Shown here piece by piece: positions 5,085 through 5,336 of a stretch of 5,336 bases of DNA. The notes beneath the pieces were generated by a model. It searched no databases. It was not told where the DNA came from and saw only the letters and a program-made list of their open reading frames with translations. The stretch is taken from contig DUFJ01000022.1 of the NCBI GenBank assembly GCA_013331925.1, positions 1 to 5,336 on the forward strand, in the 5' to 3' direction. Numbering within the stretch: the first letter of the stretch is position 1; each line of letters starts with the position of its first letter. This stretch comes from Candidatus Iainarchaeum sp. (GTDB lineage: Archaea; Iainarchaeota; Iainarchaeia; Iainarchaeales; UBA10191). A program made the translations under genes and the position numbers.

Positions 5085-5336
5085 AATTTCAGCCTCTTTT
5101 CTGAAAGCCCAAACTTTCTAGCCCATTCCAGGTATTCCTGCCTACCGAGATTTCTAACGCTCATTTCTATAAGCGCTGACTTTGCTGCGCTTCTCTCTTC
5201 AGCAACCATTACCGCATAAAGGAAATGCTTAAACCATTCTTTCTCGGAAGCCTTTTCCAAACTTTTTCTCATCCTGGAGTCTGAAACGCTTTTCAAAAAG
5301 CCTTTGAAACTTTCTTTTTCAGCAGCCCAGCGCTTT
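5081..5336 (-). CDS. Unrecognised protein upstream of orc1, 5' end outside window
   Basis: The frame is open from the right edge to a TGA at 5081-5083, giving 85 residues. The only start candidates inside are a TTG at 5296 and an ATG at 5272, neither with a clear ribosome binding site, and the reading frame stays open for 13 more codons to the edge. It is therefore best treated as the C-terminal end of a longer protein. The visible part is hydrophilic, mixed-charge and probably all helical, with aromatic residues spaced through it (KRWAAEKESF, EKEWFKHFLYAV, EYLEWARKFG). There is no cysteine, Walker motif, signal peptide or membrane segment. It overlaps the orc1 start by four bases (ATGA), so the two are translationally coupled and may act in the same process. 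I do not recognise the family. Confidence 0.75.
   Translation of the reverse strand, partial: KRWAAEKESFKGFLKSVSDSRMRKSLEKASEKEWFKHFLYAVMVAEERSAAKSALIEMSVRNLGRQEYLEWARKFGLSEKRLKL
5093..5096 (-). promoter_or_regulatory. Shine-Dalgarno site GAGG for orc1
   Basis: The minus strand reads AAAAGAGGCTGAAATT and then ATG. GAGG ends 8 bases before the ATG at 5084 and lies inside the end of the upstream gene. It supports this start and independent ribosome loading at orc1. Confidence 0.65.

Overview
This is archaeal chromosomal DNA, coding almost end to end. Two genes point clearly to Archaea: a replication factor C large subunit and an Orc1/Cdc6 initiator, and the archaeal form of the YchF/Obg-like GTPase agrees. 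A TATA box, GAGG-type ribosome binding sites and apparently leaderless first genes fit the same picture. The tight packing, the stop/start overlaps and a Lys/Arg-rich lineage-specific protein suggest a small-genome lineage such as DPANN, but that is a weak inference and I do not name a genus.

Layout. Positions 1-1130, minus strand: N-terminal two thirds or more of the RFC large subunit, running off the left edge. Positions 1131-1174: a 44-base divergent promoter gap. Positions 1175-2919, plus strand: a nucleotidyltransferase-fold protein followed by an Obg/YchF-type GTPase with a TGS domain, joined by a stop/start overlap. From the right edge back to 2916, minus strand: an unrecognised C-terminal fragment (5336-5081), orc1/cdc6 (5084-3975), a highly basic repeat protein (3901-3107) with its own TATA box and Shine-Dalgarno site, and a 50-residue protein (3068-2916). 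The last of these overlaps the GTPase stop codon tail to tail.

How the genes work together. The window carries two AAA+ replication proteins: Orc1/Cdc6 for origin recognition and helicase loading, and the RFC large subunit for loading the PCNA clamp. They are in separate transcription units. The plus-strand pair looks like translation or ribosome-associated function plus a nucleotidyl transfer enzyme of unknown substrate. The basic protein next to orc1 is the least familiar item. It has a Lys/Ala-rich helix, a short motif resembling the core of HMG-box/YABBY DNA-binding folds, a 67-residue Arg/Thr/Val repeat tract without any acidic residue, and a separate acidic-basic helical C-terminal domain. 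A nucleic-acid-binding or chromatin-like role is a reasonable guess only.

No tRNA, rRNA, CRISPR array, insertion sequence or convincing replication origin was seen. No gene-free stretch exceeds 75 bases.
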